Shown in pieces: positions 1 through 9,681 of a DNA stretch of 64,000 bases. Each line of letters opens with the position of its first letter. Within the stretch, counting starts at the first letter, position 1. The translations under genes were made by a program, and so were the position numbers. The notes under the pieces were generated by a model that was given only the letters and a program-made list of their open reading frames with translations, was not told the DNA's origin and did no database searches. The stretch comes from Mycobacterium heidelbergense (GTDB lineage: Bacteria; Actinomycetota; Actinomycetes; Mycobacteriales; Mycobacteriaceae): contig NZ_AP022615.1 of the NCBI RefSeq assembly GCF_010730745.1, positions 3,534,001 to 3,598,000 of the forward strand. The letters run 5' to 3'.

Positions 1-1953
1 TTGCTCCTGCTGGATTCCGACGTTCCCGAGAACGAACACGAGCTACGCGGCGTCACCGATCGCCTCTATGGCGGCGATCAGGAGCATCGGATGCGGCAAG
101 AGATCCTGGCCGGCATCGGCGGGGTGCGGGCGATCCGCGCGTTCACCGCCATCGAGGGGCTGCCCGCGCCCGAGGTGTGGCACATGAACGAGGGCCACGC
201 CGGGTTCCTCGGGACGGAACGCATCCGGGAGCTGATCACCGACTCGGGGCTGGACTTCGACACCGCGCTGACGGTGGTGCGGTCCAGCACGGTGTTCACC
301 ACCCACACCCCGGTGCCCGCGGGAATCGACCGGTTCCCCGTCGAGATGGTGCGGCTCTACTTCGACGACCATCTGGGTGATGACGGTGCGGGCGGGCCCG
401 CGCTGCTGCCGGGCGTACCGACCGCGCGGATCGTCGCGCTGGGCGCCGAGGACGATCCGACCAAGTTCAACATGGCCCACATGGGCCTGCGGCTCGCGCA
501 ACGGGCCAACGGTGTCTCGTTGCTGCACGGCCGGGTGAGCCGGGCCATGTTCAACGAATTGTGGCCCGGATTCGACCCGGGCGAGGTGCCGATCGGATCG
601 ATCACCAACGGCGTGCACGCGCGCACCTGGGCCGCGCCGCAATGGTTGCAGCTGGGGCGCGAACTGGCCGGGTCCGACTCGTTCGGCGACCCCGGCGTGT
701 GGCTGCGACTGCAGCAGGTCGACCCGGGTCATCTGTGGTGGATCCGCTCGCAGCTGCGGTCGCTGCTGGTCGAGGATGTCCGGCGGCGGCTGCGCCGCTC
801 GTGGCAGGAACGCGGCGCGTCGGACGCCGAATTAGGGTGGATAGCAACGGCTTTCGATCCGAACGTGCTCACCATCGGGTTCGCCCGACGGGTGCCGACC
901 TACAAGCGGCTGACGCTGATGCTGCGCGATCCGGATCGGCTGGAACGGCTGCTGCTCGACGACGAGAGGCCGATCCAGCTGATCGTCGCCGGGAAGTCCC
1001 ACCCGGCCGACGACGGCGGCAAGGCGCTGATCCAGCAGGTGGTGCGCTTCGCCGACCGGCCGGAGGTGCGCCACCGCATCGCGTTTTTGCCCGACTACGA
1101 CATGTCGATGGCCCGGCTGCTGTATTGGGGCTGCGACGTGTGGCTGAACAACCCGCTGCGGCCGCTGGAGGCCTGCGGCACCTCGGGGATGAAGAGCGCG
1201 CTCAACGGTGGGCTGAACCTGTCCATCCGCGACGGCTGGTGGGACGAATGGTACGACGGCGAAAACGGTTGGGAGATACCGTCTGCCGACGGGCTGGCCG
1301 ACGAGACGCGGCGCGACGACCTGGAGGCCAGCGCGCTCTACGACCTGCTGGAGCAGGCGGTGGCACCGAAGTTCTACGAGCGCAACGAACACGGGGTGCC
1401 GCCGCGGTGGATCGAAATGGTGCGGCACACCCTGCAGACGCTGGGGCCGAAGGTGTTGGCGTCCCGGATGGTGCGGGACTACGTCGAGAGCTACTACACG
1501 CCCGCGGCGGAGTCGCTGCACAGGACCGTCGCCCCCGCCGACGAGGCGAGTGGCGAGTTCGGCGCCGCCCGCGAGCTGGCCGCCTACCGCCGGCGCGCGG
1601 AAGGGGCGTGGCCCAAGATCACCGTCACCGACGTCGACAGCACCGGCCTGCCGGACACGCCCGCGCTGGGCTCGAAGCTGACCCTGACCGCGACCGTGGA
1701 CCTGGCCGGGCTGCGGCCCGACGAGGTCACGGTTCAGGCGGTGGTGGGTAGGGTCGACGCCACCGACGCGCTGCTGGACCCGGTGACCGTCGACATGTCC
1801 TACACCGGCACCGCCGAGGCGGGCAATCAGGTCTTTTCGACGACGACGCCGCTGCCGCTGGCCGGAGCGGTCGGATACACGGTGCGGGTGCTGCCCCACC
1901 ATCCGATGCTCGCGGCCGGCAACGAGCTCGGCCTCGTCACGCTGGCTCGTTAG
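1..1953 (+). CDS. glgP: Alpha-glucan (glycogen) phosphorylase, 5' end outside window
   Basis: About 650 residues are visible and the frame is open to the left edge, so the N-terminus is missing (the mycobacterial protein is about 860 residues). The family removes glucose from alpha-1,4-glucan ends as glucose-1-phosphate, using pyridoxal phosphate. The PLP-lysine segment GTSGMKSALNGG is present, with Lys near visible residue 398, followed by the conserved WWDEWYDGENGW stretch. The GlgP-type C-terminal domain runs to the stop. It is convergent with dinG, and the two stops overlap by a few bases with no room for a separate terminator. The order with dinG and pncB matches M. tuberculosis Rv1328-Rv1330c. 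Confidence 0.95.
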   Translation: MLLLDSDVPENEHELRGVTDRLYGGDQEHRMRQEILAGIGGVRAIRAFTAIEGLPAPEVWHMNEGHAGFLGTERIRELITDSGLDFDTALTVVRSSTVFTTHTPVPAGIDRFPVEMVRLYFDDHLGDDGAGGPALLPGVPTARIVALGAEDDPTKFNMAHMGLRLAQRANGVSLLHGRVSRAMFNELWPGFDPGEVPIGSITNGVHARTWAAPQWLQLGRELAGSDSFGDPGVWLRLQQVDPGHLWWIRSQLRSLLVEDVRRRLRRSWQERGASDAELGWIATAFDPNVLTIGFARRVPTYKRLTLMLRDPDRLERLLLDDERPIQLIVAGKSHPADDGGKALIQQVVRFADRPEVRHRIAFLPDYDMSMARLLYWGCDVWLNNPLRPLEACGTSGMKSALNGGLNLSIRDGWWDEWYDGENGWEIPSADGLADETRRDDLEASALYDLLEQAVAPKFYERNEHGVPPRWIEMVRHTLQTLGPKVLASRMVRDYVESYYTPAAESLHRTVAPADEASGEFGAARELAAYRRRAEGAWPKITVTDVDSTGLPDTPALGSKLTLTATVDLAGLRPDEVTVQAVVGRVDATDALLDPVTVDMSYTGTAEAGNQVFSTTTPLPLAGAVGYTVRVLPHHPMLAAGNELGLVTLAR

Positions 1954-3941
1954 GCGCGCAGCCGCTCCAGCGCGGCGCGGACCTGCGCCGCGTCGTTGGT
2001 CTGCCAGAACGGCGGCAGCGAGGCGCGCAGGTAACCGCCGTAGCGCGCGGTGACCATCCGGGAGTCGAGGACCGCCACCACCCCGCGGTCGGTGACGCGG
2101 CGCAGCAGCCGGCCCGACCCCTGCGCCAACAGCAGCGCGGCGTGGCTGGCGGCGACGGCCATGAAGCCGTTGCCGCCGCGGGCGGCCACCGCGCGCTGCC
2201 GGGCGCCCAGCAGCGGATCGTCGGGCCGGGGAAACGGGATGCGGTCGATCAGCACCAGCGACAGCGACGGCCCCGGGACGTCGACGCCCTGCCACAGCGA
2301 CAGCGTGCCGAACAGCGAGGTCTCCGCCTCGGCGGCGAACCGCTCGACCAGCGCGGCGGTGCCGTCGTCGCCCTGACACAACACCGGCGTCGCCAGCCGT
2401 TCCCGCATGGCCTCGGCGGCGGCCCGCGCGGCCCGCATCGACGAGAACAGCCCCAGGGTGCGCCCGCCGGCGGCGGTGACGAGCTCGGCGATCTCGGTCA
2501 GCTGCTCGGCCGAGCCGGTGCCGTCGCGGCCCGGCGGCGGCAGATGGGCGGCCACGTAAAGGATTCCGGCCCGCGCGTGCTGAAACGGCGACCCGACGTC
2601 CAGACCGCGCCAGGGCGGATCGTCACCGGTGCCGGCGCCGCTCAAACCCCATGCCGCGGCCATCGCGTCGAAGGACCCGCCGACGGTCAGCGTCGCCGAC
2701 GTCAACACGGTCGTCGAACGGGCGAACACCCGGCCGCGCAGCAGGTCCGCGACCGACAGCGGCGCCACCCGCAGCACGGGATGCGGCGCACCCCGGTTGT
2801 CCTCGTGCTCGAGCCAGACCACGTCGGTGCGATCGGGGATGGCGGGGCCGAACGACGTCAGGATCCGCGACGCGGTGTCGGATATCTCGCTCAGCGCCGC
2901 GACGGCCTCGGCCCGCGCCGCGGCGGCCTTCGCGTCGCTCGTGGTGTCGATCGCCGACCGCGCCGCACCGGTGACGTCGCGCAGCGCGGTCAGGTACGTC
3001 GCCATCTCGTCGTCGAGGCGGTCGACGCGGCCCGGCTTGATGATCTGGGCGTCGTGGAATGCCGCCGCCAGGTTCGCCGTCGTCGCCTCCAGCCGTTGGG
3101 TCAGTTCGGGATCGACCAGCCGGGCGATCCGCCGCGACAGGACGCCGAGGGCGGTCGTCGTCAGCTCCGCCGTGGCCACCGAGGTCACCCGGTCGACCAA
3201 CTCGTGCGCCTCGTCGACCACCAGCAGCGCGTGTTCCGGCAGCACCGCCGATTCGGTGACGGCGTCGATGGCCAGCAGCGCGTGGTTGGTGACGACGACG
3301 TCGGCGCGGCCGGCCTCACCCCTGGCCCGCTCGGAAAAGCACTCGGTGCCGAACGGGCAGCGGGCCACCCCGAGGCATTCCCGCGCGGAGACGCTCACCT
3401 GCGACCAGGCCCGGTCCGGCACCCCGGGCTTCAGGTCGTCGCGGTCGCCGGAATCGGTCGTCGACGCCCAGGCGGTGAGCCGTTGCACGTCGCGGCCCAG
3501 GGCGGTGGCGGCCATGGCGTCGAAGAGCTCCTCCTGCGGCCGTTCGCCTTCCGCGTCTTGATCGTCCGCGGCGCCGTTGTGGATTTTGTTCAGGCACAGG
3601 TAGTTTCGTCGCCCCTTCAGCAGCGCGAAGCGCGGGCGGCGGGGCAGCGCGTCGACGAGCGCATCGGCCAGCCGGGGCAGGTCGCGATCGACGAGTTGGC
3701 GCTGCAGCGCGATCGTGGCCGTCGACACCACGACCGGCGCGTCGTCGCCGACCGCGCGGACGATCGCGGGAACCAGGTAGGCCAGCGACTTGCCGGTGCC
3801 CGTGCCGGCCTGCACGACGAGATGCTCGCCGGTGCGGAAGGCCCGCTCGACGGCCTCGGCCATCTCCACTTGGCCGCTACGCTCGCTGCCGCCGAGCGCC
3901 GCCACGGCCGCGGCCAGCAGCTCGCGCACGGACACCGACAC
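1950..3941 (-). CDS. dinG: DinG-family ATP-dependent helicase
   Basis: This 663-residue protein starts at a GTG (MSVSVRELLAAAV). The family is an XPD-like, Fe-S-cluster, 5'-3' DNA helicase acting in repair and in resolving unusual DNA structures. A Walker A motif (GTGTGKS) lies near residue 45, and the cluster cysteines lie in RRNYLCLNK and ARECLGVARCPFGTECF. The helicase DEAH box (VVDEAHEL) is near residue 243 and motif VI (QGSGRLLRR) is near the C-terminus. The gene starts one base after the pncB stop, so the two are probably co-transcribed. It is the counterpart of Rv1329c. Confidence 0.93.
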   Translation of the reverse strand: MSVSVRELLAAAVAALGGSERSGQVEMAEAVERAFRTGEHLVVQAGTGTGKSLAYLVPAIVRAVGDDAPVVVSTATIALQRQLVDRDLPRLADALVDALPRRPRFALLKGRRNYLCLNKIHNGAADDQDAEGERPQEELFDAMAATALGRDVQRLTAWASTTDSGDRDDLKPGVPDRAWSQVSVSARECLGVARCPFGTECFSERARGEAGRADVVVTNHALLAIDAVTESAVLPEHALLVVDEAHELVDRVTSVATAELTTTALGVLSRRIARLVDPELTQRLEATTANLAAAFHDAQIIKPGRVDRLDDEMATYLTALRDVTGAARSAIDTTSDAKAAAARAEAVAALSEISDTASRILTSFGPAIPDRTDVVWLEHEDNRGAPHPVLRVAPLSVADLLRGRVFARSTTVLTSATLTVGGSFDAMAAAWGLSGAGTGDDPPWRGLDVGSPFQHARAGILYVAAHLPPPGRDGTGSAEQLTEIAELVTAAGGRTLGLFSSMRAARAAAEAMRERLATPVLCQGDDGTAALVERFAAEAETSLFGTLSLWQGVDVPGPSLSLVLIDRIPFPRPDDPLLGARQRAVAARGGNGFMAVAASHAALLLAQGSGRLLRRVTDRGVVAVLDSRMVTARYGGYLRASLPPFWQTNDAAQVRAALERLRA

Positions 3942-3942
3942 G

Positions 3943-5250
3943 TCAGGCCCGGATCTGCGTCGTCGGGATCGCGGGCTCGCCGTGCGACAGGTTCAGCCCC
4001 TCCCACGGCAGGCTCCGCAGGCCGGAGGACACCAGCTGGCGTGCCGCCGCCAGGGTCGGGCTGGATACCGGCTCTCCGCCGCGCACCAGCGGCGTCGTCA
4101 GCACCCGGCACGGCTCGGCGGTGTCCGGTGGGCGGCCCGCCGGATGCACCACCTCCTCGGTGATGGTTCCCGTCGGGCGCGACAGCCGCAGCGCCGCCTT
4201 GCGGCCGCCGTGGGATTCCTTGTGGCTGCTTCGCTTTTGCACGGCCATGCCGTCCACCTCGACGAGCTTGTAGACCATGTTCGCGGTCGGCGCGCCGGAG
4301 CCGGTGACCAGCGACGTGCCGACGCCGTAGGCGTCCACCGGCTCGGCGCGCAGGGCGGCGATGCTGAACTCGTCAAGATCGCCGGAGACCACGATGCGGG
4401 TCCGCCGGGCGCCCAGCCCGTCGAGCTGTTCACGCACCTGGCGGGCCAGCACCCCGAGCTCGCCGGAGTCGATGCGGACCGCGCCGAGCGTCATCCCGGC
4501 GGCGGCCACGGCATTGGCCACGCCGGTCGTCACGTCATAGGTGTCCACCAGCAGCGTGGTGCCGGCGCCCAGCGCGTGGACCTGGGCGCGAAACGCCGCC
4601 AGTTCGGTGGTTTCCAGGGGGTCGCCGTGCCGCGCGTGCAGCATGGTGAACGCGTGCGCGGCGGTGCCCTCGGTGGGTATCCCGTATCGGCGCTGGGCCT
4701 CCAGGTTCGACGACGCGGCGAAGCCGGCGAGATAGGCGGCGCGAGCCGCGGCGACCGCCGCCCGTTCGTGGGTCCGCCGCGCCCCCATCTCGATCAGCGG
4801 GCGGCCCCCGGCGGCGCTGACCATGCGAGCCGCCGCGGACGCGATCGCGGTGTCGTGGTTGAAGATCGACAGCGCCAGCGTTTCGAGTACCACGCATTCG
4901 GCGAAGGTGCCGGTCACCGAGAGCACCGGCGACCCCGGGAAGTAGAGCTCCCCTTCGGCGTAGCCGTCGATGTCGCCGCCGAACCGGAACTCGCGGAGGT
5001 AGCGCACCGTGTCCTCGTCGAGGAATTGCGCCAGCAATCGGCACGCGTCGTCGTCGAACATGAACCGCGGCAAGGCTTCCAGCAGCCGACCGGTCCCGGC
5101 GACCACGCCGTACCGGCGGCCGTCGGGCAGTCGGCGGGCGAACAGCTCGAACGTGGTCCGGCGCTGGGCGGTGCCGTCGCGCAGCGCCGCCGCCAGCATC
5201 GTCAACTCGTATTTGTCGGTCAGCAGCCCAGTCAGGACCGGCTCGTTCAT
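3943..5250 (-). CDS. pncB: Nicotinate phosphoribosyltransferase
   Basis: This 435-residue enzyme joins nicotinate to PRPP to give nicotinate mononucleotide in NAD salvage. The family N-terminus GLLTDKYELTML is immediately visible, and the PRPP/NaMN-binding core has SSNLEAQRRYGIPTEGT, RIDSGEL and VSGDLDEFSI. I chose the ATG giving MNEPVLTG; an in-frame TTG at 5277 would add nine residues. The gene is divergent from clpS with a short shared promoter gap, where TATCCT at about 5293 could be a -10 element for clpS. By position it corresponds to PncB1 (Rv1330c). Confidence 0.92.
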   Translation of the reverse strand: MNEPVLTGLLTDKYELTMLAAALRDGTAQRRTTFELFARRLPDGRRYGVVAGTGRLLEALPRFMFDDDACRLLAQFLDEDTVRYLREFRFGGDIDGYAEGELYFPGSPVLSVTGTFAECVVLETLALSIFNHDTAIASAAARMVSAAGGRPLIEMGARRTHERAAVAAARAAYLAGFAASSNLEAQRRYGIPTEGTAAHAFTMLHARHGDPLETTELAAFRAQVHALGAGTTLLVDTYDVTTGVANAVAAAGMTLGAVRIDSGELGVLARQVREQLDGLGARRTRIVVSGDLDEFSIAALRAEPVDAYGVGTSLVTGSGAPTANMVYKLVEVDGMAVQKRSSHKESHGGRKAALRLSRPTGTITEEVVHPAGRPPDTAEPCRVLTTPLVRGGEPVSSPTLAAARQLVSSGLRSLPWEGLNLSHGEPAIPTTQIRA

Positions 5251-5306
5251 CTCGCAAACGATAATGGCCGGCGGCAACGGCCCCGGGTCTCGGTATCCTA
5301 GGGGCC

Positions 5307-5624
5307 ATGGTTGTTGCGTCGGCGCCCACCGAGCCGAAGTCGAGGCCGGGCACTATCGGGCAACGCGAGTCGGCCCCGGTTGACGCCACAGTCAGCCCGT
5401 GGGTCACCATCGTGTGGGACGACCCGGTCAACCTGATGACGTATGTGACGTATGTCTTCCAGAAGCTGTTCGGGTACAGCGAGCCGCACGCCACCAAGCT
5501 GATGCTGCAGGTGCACAACGAGGGTAAGGCGGTGGTGTCGTCGGGCAGCCGGGAATCCATGGAAGTCGACGTGTCCAAGCTGCACGCCGCCGGTTTGTGG
5601 GCGACGATGCAGCAGGACCGGTGA
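5307..5624 (+). CDS. clpS: ATP-dependent Clp protease adaptor ClpS
   Basis: This 105-residue protein recognises N-end-rule degrons and delivers them to ClpC/ClpP. The ClpS core is plain: WVTIVWDDPVNLMTYVTYVF, KLFGYSEPHATKLMLQVHNEG and the ligand-pocket HNEGKAVV segment. About 30 N-terminal residues precede the core, as usual in mycobacteria. It starts at ATG and is followed after 25 bp by the DUF2017 gene, a conserved pairing (Rv1331-Rv1332). Confidence 0.95.
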   Translation: MVVASAPTEPKSRPGTIGQRESAPVDATVSPWVTIVWDDPVNLMTYVTYVFQKLFGYSEPHATKLMLQVHNEGKAVVSSGSRESMEVDVSKLHAAGLWATMQQDR

Positions 5625-5649
5625 GGTTCGAGGTCGTCCGGGACTTTTT

Positions 5650-6258
5650 GTGCGCAAATGGAAGCGCGTCGAGACTGCCAACGGTCCCCGTTTTCGGTCC
5701 GCTTTGGCCTCCCATGAGGCTGTCCTGCTCAAGAATCTCGTCACGGCGATGATCGGCTTGCTCGACGAGCGCGAATCTTCCGCGCCGGCAGACGAACTGG
5801 AAGAGATCACCGGCATCAAGACCGGGAACGCGGAACCCCCGCGCGATCCGACGCTGCGCCGGCTGCTGCCGGATTTCCACAACCCGGACGACCCGGGCGA
5901 CCGGGACGACCCGGACGACGAGGCCCCGTCCCGCGGCGATGGCTACCAGAGCCTCAACGCCGCGCTGCGCAGCCTGCACGAGCCGGAGATCATCGACGCC
6001 AAACGCGCTGCGGCGCAACGGCTATTGGACACCCTTCCCGAAGGTGGCGGCCGCTTCGAGCTGGCCGAGGACGACGCGAACGCGTGGGTCGCGGCGGTCA
6101 ACGACGTTCGGTTGACGCTGGGGGTCATGCTCGAGATCGGGCCCGAGGGGCCGGATCGCCTGCCGGCCGACCATCCGCTGGCCGTGCACTTCGACGTCTA
6201 CCAGTGGCTGACCGTCCTGCAGGAATACCTCGTTCTGGCGTTGATGGGGCCCCGATGA
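5650..6258 (+). CDS. DUF2017 domain protein (Rv1332-like)
   Basis: A 202-residue soluble protein of unknown function, always seen next to clpS in actinobacteria. It starts at GTG (MRKWKRVETANGPRF). It has an acidic, Asp/Pro-rich low-complexity patch around residues 75-97 and a helical C-terminal half (HFDVYQWLTVLQEYLVLALMG). The stop overlaps the start of the next gene in an ATGA arrangement, which implies translational coupling. The conserved context suggests a role around ClpS-dependent proteolysis, but that is inference. Confidence 0.9.
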   Translation: MRKWKRVETANGPRFRSALASHEAVLLKNLVTAMIGLLDERESSAPADELEEITGIKTGNAEPPRDPTLRRLLPDFHNPDDPGDRDDPDDEAPSRGDGYQSLNAALRSLHEPEIIDAKRAAAQRLLDTLPEGGGRFELAEDDANAWVAAVNDVRLTLGVMLEIGPEGPDRLPADHPLAVHFDVYQWLTVLQEYLVLALMGPR

Positions 6259-7307
6259 ACTCCATCACCGACGTCGGGGGCATCCGCGTCGGTCACCATC
6301 ACCGGCTCGACCCTGACGCGTCTCTGGGCTCCGGTTGGGCCTGCGGCGTGACGGTCGTGCTCACCCCGCCCGGCACCGTCGGCGCCGTCGATTGCCGCGG
6401 CGGCGCGCCCGGCACCCGGGAGACCGATCTGCTGGACCCGGCCAACACCGTGCGGTTCGTCGACGCGGTGCTCCTCGCCGGCGGCAGCGCCTACGGCCTG
6501 GCCGCCGCGGACGGCGTCATGCTTTGGCTGGAGGAGCGCGAGCGCGGCGTGGGCATGGACGGGGGCGTGGTGCCCATCGTGCCGGGCGCGGTGATCTTCG
6601 ATTTGCCGGTCGGCGGCTGGGGCTGCCGGCCGACGGCGGAATTCGGCTATGCGGCGTGTGAGGCCGCCGCCGGCGGGGACTGCGCGGTGGGCACGGTCGG
6701 GGCCGGCGTGGGTGCGCGCGCCGGGGTGCTCAAGGGCGGTCTCGGGACGGCGTCGACGACTTCGAAGACTTCGACGGCGTTGCCGTCCGGCGTCACCGTC
6801 GGCGCCCTCGTCGTCGTGAATTCCGCCGGGGACGTCGTCGACCGGGCGACCGGCCTGCCGTGGATGGCCGACCTGATCGGCGAGTTCGGGCTCAGGCCAC
6901 CGCCGGCCGGGCAGATCGACGCGCTCGCGCGGCTGCCCTCTCCGCTGGAGCCGCTCAACACGACGATCGCGGTGGTCGCCACCGACGCGGCGCTGAGCCC
7001 GGCGGCGTGCCGGCGGGTCGCGATCGCCGCCCACGACGGCCTGGCCCGCACCATCCGGCCCGCGCACACCCCGCTGGACGGTGACACGGTATTCGCGCTG
7101 GCCACCGGGGCCGTCGAGGTGCCACCGCCGGCCGACACACCCGCGGCGATGTCGCCGGAGACGCGGCTGGTCACCGAGGTGGGCGCGGCCGCGGCCGACT
7201 GCCTCGCCCGCGCGGTGCTGGCCGGTGTGCTGGCCGCCGAGTCGGTCGCCGGAATACCGACCTACCGCGACATGTTGCCCGGAGCATTCGCGAGAGGGAG
7301 CAGCTGA
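6255..7307 (+). CDS. P1-family (DmpA/S58) N-terminal-nucleophile peptidase
   Basis: A 350-residue protein of the DmpA aminopeptidase family (Rv1333 counterpart). The N-terminus MNSITDVGGIRVGHHH and the LLAGGSAYGLAAADGVM segment are family hallmarks. The presumed autoprocessing site with the nucleophile lies in KGGLGTASTT, near residue 160. Such proteins self-cleave and remove N-terminal residues from peptides or beta-peptides; the substrate here is unknown. The ATG overlaps the previous stop. One base separates its stop from the mec start, so it belongs to the clpS-to-cysM operon. Confidence 0.88.
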   Translation: MNSITDVGGIRVGHHHRLDPDASLGSGWACGVTVVLTPPGTVGAVDCRGGAPGTRETDLLDPANTVRFVDAVLLAGGSAYGLAAADGVMLWLEERERGVGMDGGVVPIVPGAVIFDLPVGGWGCRPTAEFGYAACEAAAGGDCAVGTVGAGVGARAGVLKGGLGTASTTSKTSTALPSGVTVGALVVVNSAGDVVDRATGLPWMADLIGEFGLRPPPAGQIDALARLPSPLEPLNTTIAVVATDAALSPAACRRVAIAAHDGLARTIRPAHTPLDGDTVFALATGAVEVPPPADTPAAMSPETRLVTEVGAAAADCLARAVLAGVLAAESVAGIPTYRDMLPGAFARGSS

Positions 7308-7308
7308 C

Positions 7309-7737
7309 GTGCTGGTGATCCGCGCCGACCTGGTTGAGGCGATCGTGGCCCACGCGCGCCGCGACCACCCCGACGAGGCGTGCGGGATACTGGCCGGTCC
7401 GGAGGGCTCCGATCGTCCCGAGCGGCACATCCCGATGCTCAACGCCGAGCGCTCGCCGACGTTCTACCGCTTCGACTCAAGCGAGCAGCTCACGGTGTGG
7501 CGGGCGCTTGACGAGGCCGACGAGGTCCCGGTCGTCATCTACCACTCGCACACCGCGACCGAGGCCTACCCGAGCCGCACGGACGTGAACCTGGCCGCCG
7601 AGCCGGACGCGCACTACGTGCTGGTGTCCACCCGCGACCCCGACCGCCACGAGCTGCGCAGCTATCGCATCGTCGACGGCGCCGTCACCGAGGAACCCGT
7701 CAACATCGTCGAGAAGTATTCGGAAAGGTCCGCATGA
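7309..7737 (+). CDS. mec: Mec, JAMM/MPN+ zinc peptidase for CysO-cysteine
   Basis: This 142-residue protein starts at GTG (MLVIRADLVEAIV). It carries a complete JAMM motif, HSHTATEAYPSRTD (H-x-H-x10-D), near residues 85-98, with an upstream Glu in the EACGIL region. In M. tuberculosis Mec hydrolyses cysteine from the CysO C-terminus, the last step of the O-phosphoserine cysteine route. It overlaps cysO by four bases (ATGA), consistent with tight coupling of carrier and hydrolase. Confidence 0.94.
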   Translation: MLVIRADLVEAIVAHARRDHPDEACGILAGPEGSDRPERHIPMLNAERSPTFYRFDSSEQLTVWRALDEADEVPVVIYHSHTATEAYPSRTDVNLAAEPDAHYVLVSTRDPDRHELRSYRIVDGAVTEEPVNIVEKYSERSA

Positions 7738-8006
7738 GCGTCACCGTGTCCATCCCGACCATCCTGAGGCCGCACACCGGCGGCGAGAAGCGCGTCGCGG
7801 CCAGCGGCGACACGCTGGGCGCGGTCATCGACGACCTGGAGGCCCACTACTCCGGGATCTCCGAGCGCCTGATCGATGACGGCAAGCTGCATCGCTTCGT
7901 GAACGTCTACGTCAACGACGAGGACGTGCGATTCTCCGGCGGCCTGGACACCGCGATCGCCGACGGCGACTCGGTCACCATCCTGCCGGCCGTGGCGGGT
8001 GGGTGA
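7734..8006 (+). CDS. cysO: CysO sulfur-carrier protein
   Basis: A 90-residue ubiquitin-like (ThiS/MoaD fold) protein ending in the required Gly-Gly tail (PAVAGG). Its C-terminal thiocarboxylate donates sulfur to CysM. The beta-grasp pattern is visible (VTVSIPTILRPHTGGEK at the start, DGDSVTILPAVAGG at the end). It sits between mec and cysM, exactly the pathway order. Confidence 0.96.
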   Translation: MSVTVSIPTILRPHTGGEKRVAASGDTLGAVIDDLEAHYSGISERLIDDGKLHRFVNVYVNDEDVRFSGGLDTAIADGDSVTILPAVAGG

Positions 8007-8027
8007 GCCCGTGCTCACACCAGGCGC

Positions 8028-8999
8028 ATGACGCGCTACGACTCGCTGTTAGAGGCGTTGGGCAACACGCCGCTGGTCGGCCTGCGGCGGCTGTCGCCGC
8101 GCTGGGACGACGGGCCGGACGGTCCGCACGTGCGGCTGTGGGCCAAGCTCGAGGACCGCAACCCGACCGGGTCGATCAAGGACCGGCCGGCCTTGCGGAT
8201 GATCGAGCAGGCCGAGCGGGACGGGCTGCTGGCGCCCGGTGCGACGATCCTCGAGCCCACCAGCGGCAACACCGGCATCTCGCTGGCGATGGCCGCCCGG
8301 TTGAAGGGGTACCGGCTGATCTGCGTGATGCCCGAGAACACCTCGGTGGAACGGCGTCAGCTGCTGGAGCTCTACGGCGCGCGGATCGTCTTCTCGCCGG
8401 CCGAGGGCGGGTCGAACACCGCGGTGGCCACCGCCAAGGAGCTGGCCGCGGCCAACCCGTCGTGGGTCATGCTGTACCAGTACGGCAATGCCGCCAACAC
8501 CGACTCGCACTACCACGGCACCGGCCCCGAGCTGCTCGCCGACCTGCCCGAGATCACCCACTTCGTCGCCGGCCTGGGCACCACCGGGACCCTGATGGGC
8601 ACCGGCCGGTTTCTCCGTGAGCGCGTCCCCGGCGTCAAGATCGTGGCCGCCGAGCCCCGCTACGGCGAGGGGGTGTACGCGCTGCGCAACATCGACGAGG
8701 GCTTCGTGCCCGAACTGTATGACCCCGACGTCCTGACCACCCGCTACTCGGTCGGCGCGGGCGACGCCGTGCGCCGCACCCGCGAGCTGGTGGACGCCGA
8801 GGGCATCTTTGCCGGCATCTCGACCGGCGCGGTGCTGCACGCCGCCCTGGGCCTCGGAGCCAAGGCCGTCACGGCCGGCGAGCGCGCCGACATCGCCTTC
8901 GTCGTCGCCGACGCCGGCTGGAAGTACCTGTCCACCGGCGCCTATGCCGGTAGCCTGGACGATGCCGAAAACGCTCTAGAAGGGCAGCTATGGGCATGA
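8028..8999 (+). CDS. cysM: O-phosphoserine sulfhydrylase CysM
   Basis: A 323-residue PLP enzyme making cysteine from O-phosphoserine and CysO-thiocarboxylate. The PLP lysine is in NPTGSIKDRPA, near residue 51, and the substrate loop is EPTSGNTGIS. The phosphate-binding glycine loop GLGTTGTLMGTG is present. The C-terminus ends GQLWA, the flexible tail known to close the mycobacterial CysM active site. It lies 21 bp after cysO in the same operon. Confidence 0.95.
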   Translation: MTRYDSLLEALGNTPLVGLRRLSPRWDDGPDGPHVRLWAKLEDRNPTGSIKDRPALRMIEQAERDGLLAPGATILEPTSGNTGISLAMAARLKGYRLICVMPENTSVERRQLLELYGARIVFSPAEGGSNTAVATAKELAAANPSWVMLYQYGNAANTDSHYHGTGPELLADLPEITHFVAGLGTTGTLMGTGRFLRERVPGVKIVAAEPRYGEGVYALRNIDEGFVPELYDPDVLTTRYSVGAGDAVRRTRELVDAEGIFAGISTGAVLHAALGLGAKAVTAGERADIAFVVADAGWKYLSTGAYAGSLDDAENALEGQLWA

Positions 9000-9048
9000 G
9001 TGCGCCGGCGACGATGCAGAGCGCAGCGATGAGTAGGAGCGGCGCGTA

Positions 9049-9681
9049 GTGACCGGGCCGGCGACACAATCGAAAAAGCGACCCCAGTGGATGGTCGGCG
9101 GCGCCACGATCCTCACGTTCGTGGCGTTGCTGTACCTCGTCGAGCTGATCGATCAGCTGACGCACCATTCGCTGGACCGCAACGGCATCAGGCCGTGGGA
9201 GGCCGACGGGCTGTGGGGGATCATCTGGGCGCCGTTCCTGCACGGGAGCTGGACGCACCTGTTCGCCAACACGGTCCCCGCGCTGGTGTTGGGGTTTTTG
9301 GTGACGCTGGCCGGCATGTCCCGGTTCGTCTGGGCCACCGTGATCGTGTGGATCGTCGGCGGCCTCGGCACCTGGCTCATCGGCAACTGGGGCGGCTGCC
9401 GCTTTGAGTCCGACCACATCGGGGCCTCGGGCCTCATCTTCGGCTGGCTGACGTTCCTGCTGGTCTTCGGGATATTCGTGCGCAGGTTCTGGGACATCAT
9501 CACCGGCCTGGTGGTGCTGTTCGCCTACGGCGGGATCCTCGTCAGCGCCGTGCCCGTCCTCGACAAATGCGGCGGCGTGTCCTGGCAGGGCCACCTGTGC
9601 GGCGCGCTCGCGGGCGTCTTGGCCGCCTACATCTTGTCCGGCCCCGAACGCAAGGCCCGCGCCCGGCGGCCGACGACATGA
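9049..9681 (+). CDS. Rhomboid-family intramembrane serine protease
   Basis: A 210-residue membrane protein with about six hydrophobic segments, starting at the first in-frame GTG after a stop at 9034. Catalytic Ser is in IGASGLIFGW (GxSG motif) and catalytic His in SWQGHLCGALAG, so the dyad is intact. It is the Rv1337 counterpart, slightly shorter at both ends. The stop overlaps the murI start (ATGA). Substrates are unknown; the position beside murI is conserved in mycobacteria. Confidence 0.9.
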   Translation: MTGPATQSKKRPQWMVGGATILTFVALLYLVELIDQLTHHSLDRNGIRPWEADGLWGIIWAPFLHGSWTHLFANTVPALVLGFLVTLAGMSRFVWATVIVWIVGGLGTWLIGNWGGCRFESDHIGASGLIFGWLTFLLVFGIFVRRFWDIITGLVVLFAYGGILVSAVPVLDKCGGVSWQGHLCGALAGVLAAYILSGPERKARARRPTT